From contig DKVC01000221.1 of assembly GCA_002490995.1 (NCBI GenBank), positions 1 to 13,308 of the forward strand: a DNA stretch of 13,308 nt, in the 5' to 3' direction. The translations under genes were made by a program, and so were the position numbers. A model generated the notes under the pieces. That model had not been told where the DNA came from. It did not search any database and worked only from the letters and a program-made list of their open reading frames with translations. Positions within the stretch are counted from its first letter, which is position 1. Every line of letters begins with the position of its first letter. Source of the DNA: Lachnospiraceae bacterium UBA7188. GTDB lineage: Bacteria; Bacillota; Clostridia; Lachnospirales; Lachnospiraceae. Shown here in pieces: positions 12,873 through 13,308 of the stretch.

Positions 12873-13308
12873 TTATCGCTTCAGACGGAATTTCCCTACC
12901 AGGCCTTTCAGCATATCCGCCTGACCGGACAATTCTTCGCTGGCAGCCGCACTCTGCTCCGCAGTTGATGCGTTGGTCTGAACCACGCTGGAAATCTGGT
13001 CGATTCCGACGGTGATCTCCGCCGCGTCAGCAGCCTGTTTTCCGGTATGCTCCGCAATGCTGCTGACCAGAGTGCTCATCTCGTCAGCCTGTGCCACTAC
13101 TGCCAGCATGGAATTGGCGGTATCCTGGGCGGCGCGTACACCCTCTTCCATGGAGCTTACGGTTTCCCCTAACAGATGGGAGGTTTCCTGGGCTGCTGCG
13201 GAGGACTTTCCGGCAAGTGCCCGGACTTCATCCGCCACTACCGCGAAGCCTTTTCCGGCGGAACCGACGCGTGCTGCTTCCACAGCGGCGTTCAGGGCCA
13301 GAATATTG
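12873..13308 (-). CDS. methyl-accepting chemotaxis protein, C-terminal part (cut by window edge)
   Basis: About 145 residues are visible, beginning at the hairpin tip of the signalling domain: NILALNAAVEAARVGSAGKGFAVVADEVRALAGKS is nearly the MCP consensus that binds CheA and CheW. It continues through the descending coiled-coil arm with heptad spacing and Gln/Glu/Ala-rich methylation-type segments (QTNASTAEQSAAASEEL) and ends LVGKFRLKR. The protein relays ligand signals to CheA at the cell pole. The sensor domain, membrane helices and start lie beyond 13308, so neither the ligand nor whether it is membrane-bound can be read. The gene converges on the Rpn-type gene with about 200 bp and a large hairpin between. 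Confidence 0.95.
   Translation of the reverse strand, partial: NILALNAAVEAARVGSAGKGFAVVADEVRALAGKSSAAAQETSHLLGETVSSMEEGVRAAQDTANSMLAVVAQADEMSTLVSSIAEHTGKQAADAAEITVGIDQISSVVQTNASTAEQSAAASEELSGQADMLKGLVGKFRLKR

Overview
The window looks like chromosomal DNA of an anaerobic gut Firmicute, most likely a Lachnospiraceae member. The reasons are purine-rich AGGAGG ribosome binding sites, sigma-A type promoters, and several families common in that group: YozG/YoaS-like HTH plus DUF2975, DUF4153/DUF4173, DUF5301 lipoprotein, DUF4869, CD3324, and an Rpn-family C-terminal fragment. I see no rRNA, tRNA, CRISPR array, insertion sequence or complete phage module. Family names are recalled from sequence motifs, not from a search.

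Left part (1-3851, plus strand): a clear promoter at 152-180 drives a small DUF2975 membrane protein. It is followed by a Cro/CI-type HTH regulator, a small membrane-anchored protein of unknown function, a 600-residue multi-pass DUF4153/DUF4173 protein, and a lipoprotein whose start overlaps the previous stop codon. These look like one envelope-related cluster under its own HTH regulator. The cluster ends at a 60-nt hairpin (3886-3945) with an AGGAGG loop.

Middle (3972-6137): a minus-strand pair that looks more AT-rich than its surroundings. It has an intact DUF4869 gene followed by the remains of its usual partner, a P-loop ATPase that has lost its centre and is frameshifted. The intergenic region upstream of DUF4869 holds two 14-bp direct repeats exactly 21 bp apart. 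A divergent promoter then leads to a PHP-domain metallohydrolase gene whose 3' end has been altered by a 19-bp tandem duplication.

ABC block (6296-10087): two ABC half-transporters form a heterodimeric multidrug-type exporter (BmrC/BmrD, TM287/288 type). The first has Asp in place of the catalytic Glu and the second has a divergent signature, so together they should make one degenerate and one active ATP site. An 18-bp sequence is repeated just after the first ABC gene and again about 2 kb downstream, and a related copy lies near 12735 on the other strand.

Right part (10275-13308): a GNAT acetyltransferase gene with an in-frame stop at codon 13; a CD3324-family HTH gene and a ParB/sulfiredoxin-like gene that share a homologous segment of about 34 residues; a shortened Rpn-family gene lacking its nuclease half but keeping a promoter and a structured 5' leader that masks its ribosome binding site; a 14-bp perfect inverted repeat; and the 3' end of a methyl-accepting chemotaxis protein on the minus strand, cut by the window edge.

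Decay is a theme here: GNAT (nonsense), ATPase (deletion plus frameshift) and Rpn (missing half) are all broken, and PHP carries a fresh duplication. The best candidates for something undescribed are the CD3324/ParB-like gene pair, the structured leader of the Rpn gene, the repeated TATAATGAGTGAGC element and the DUF4869 control region.
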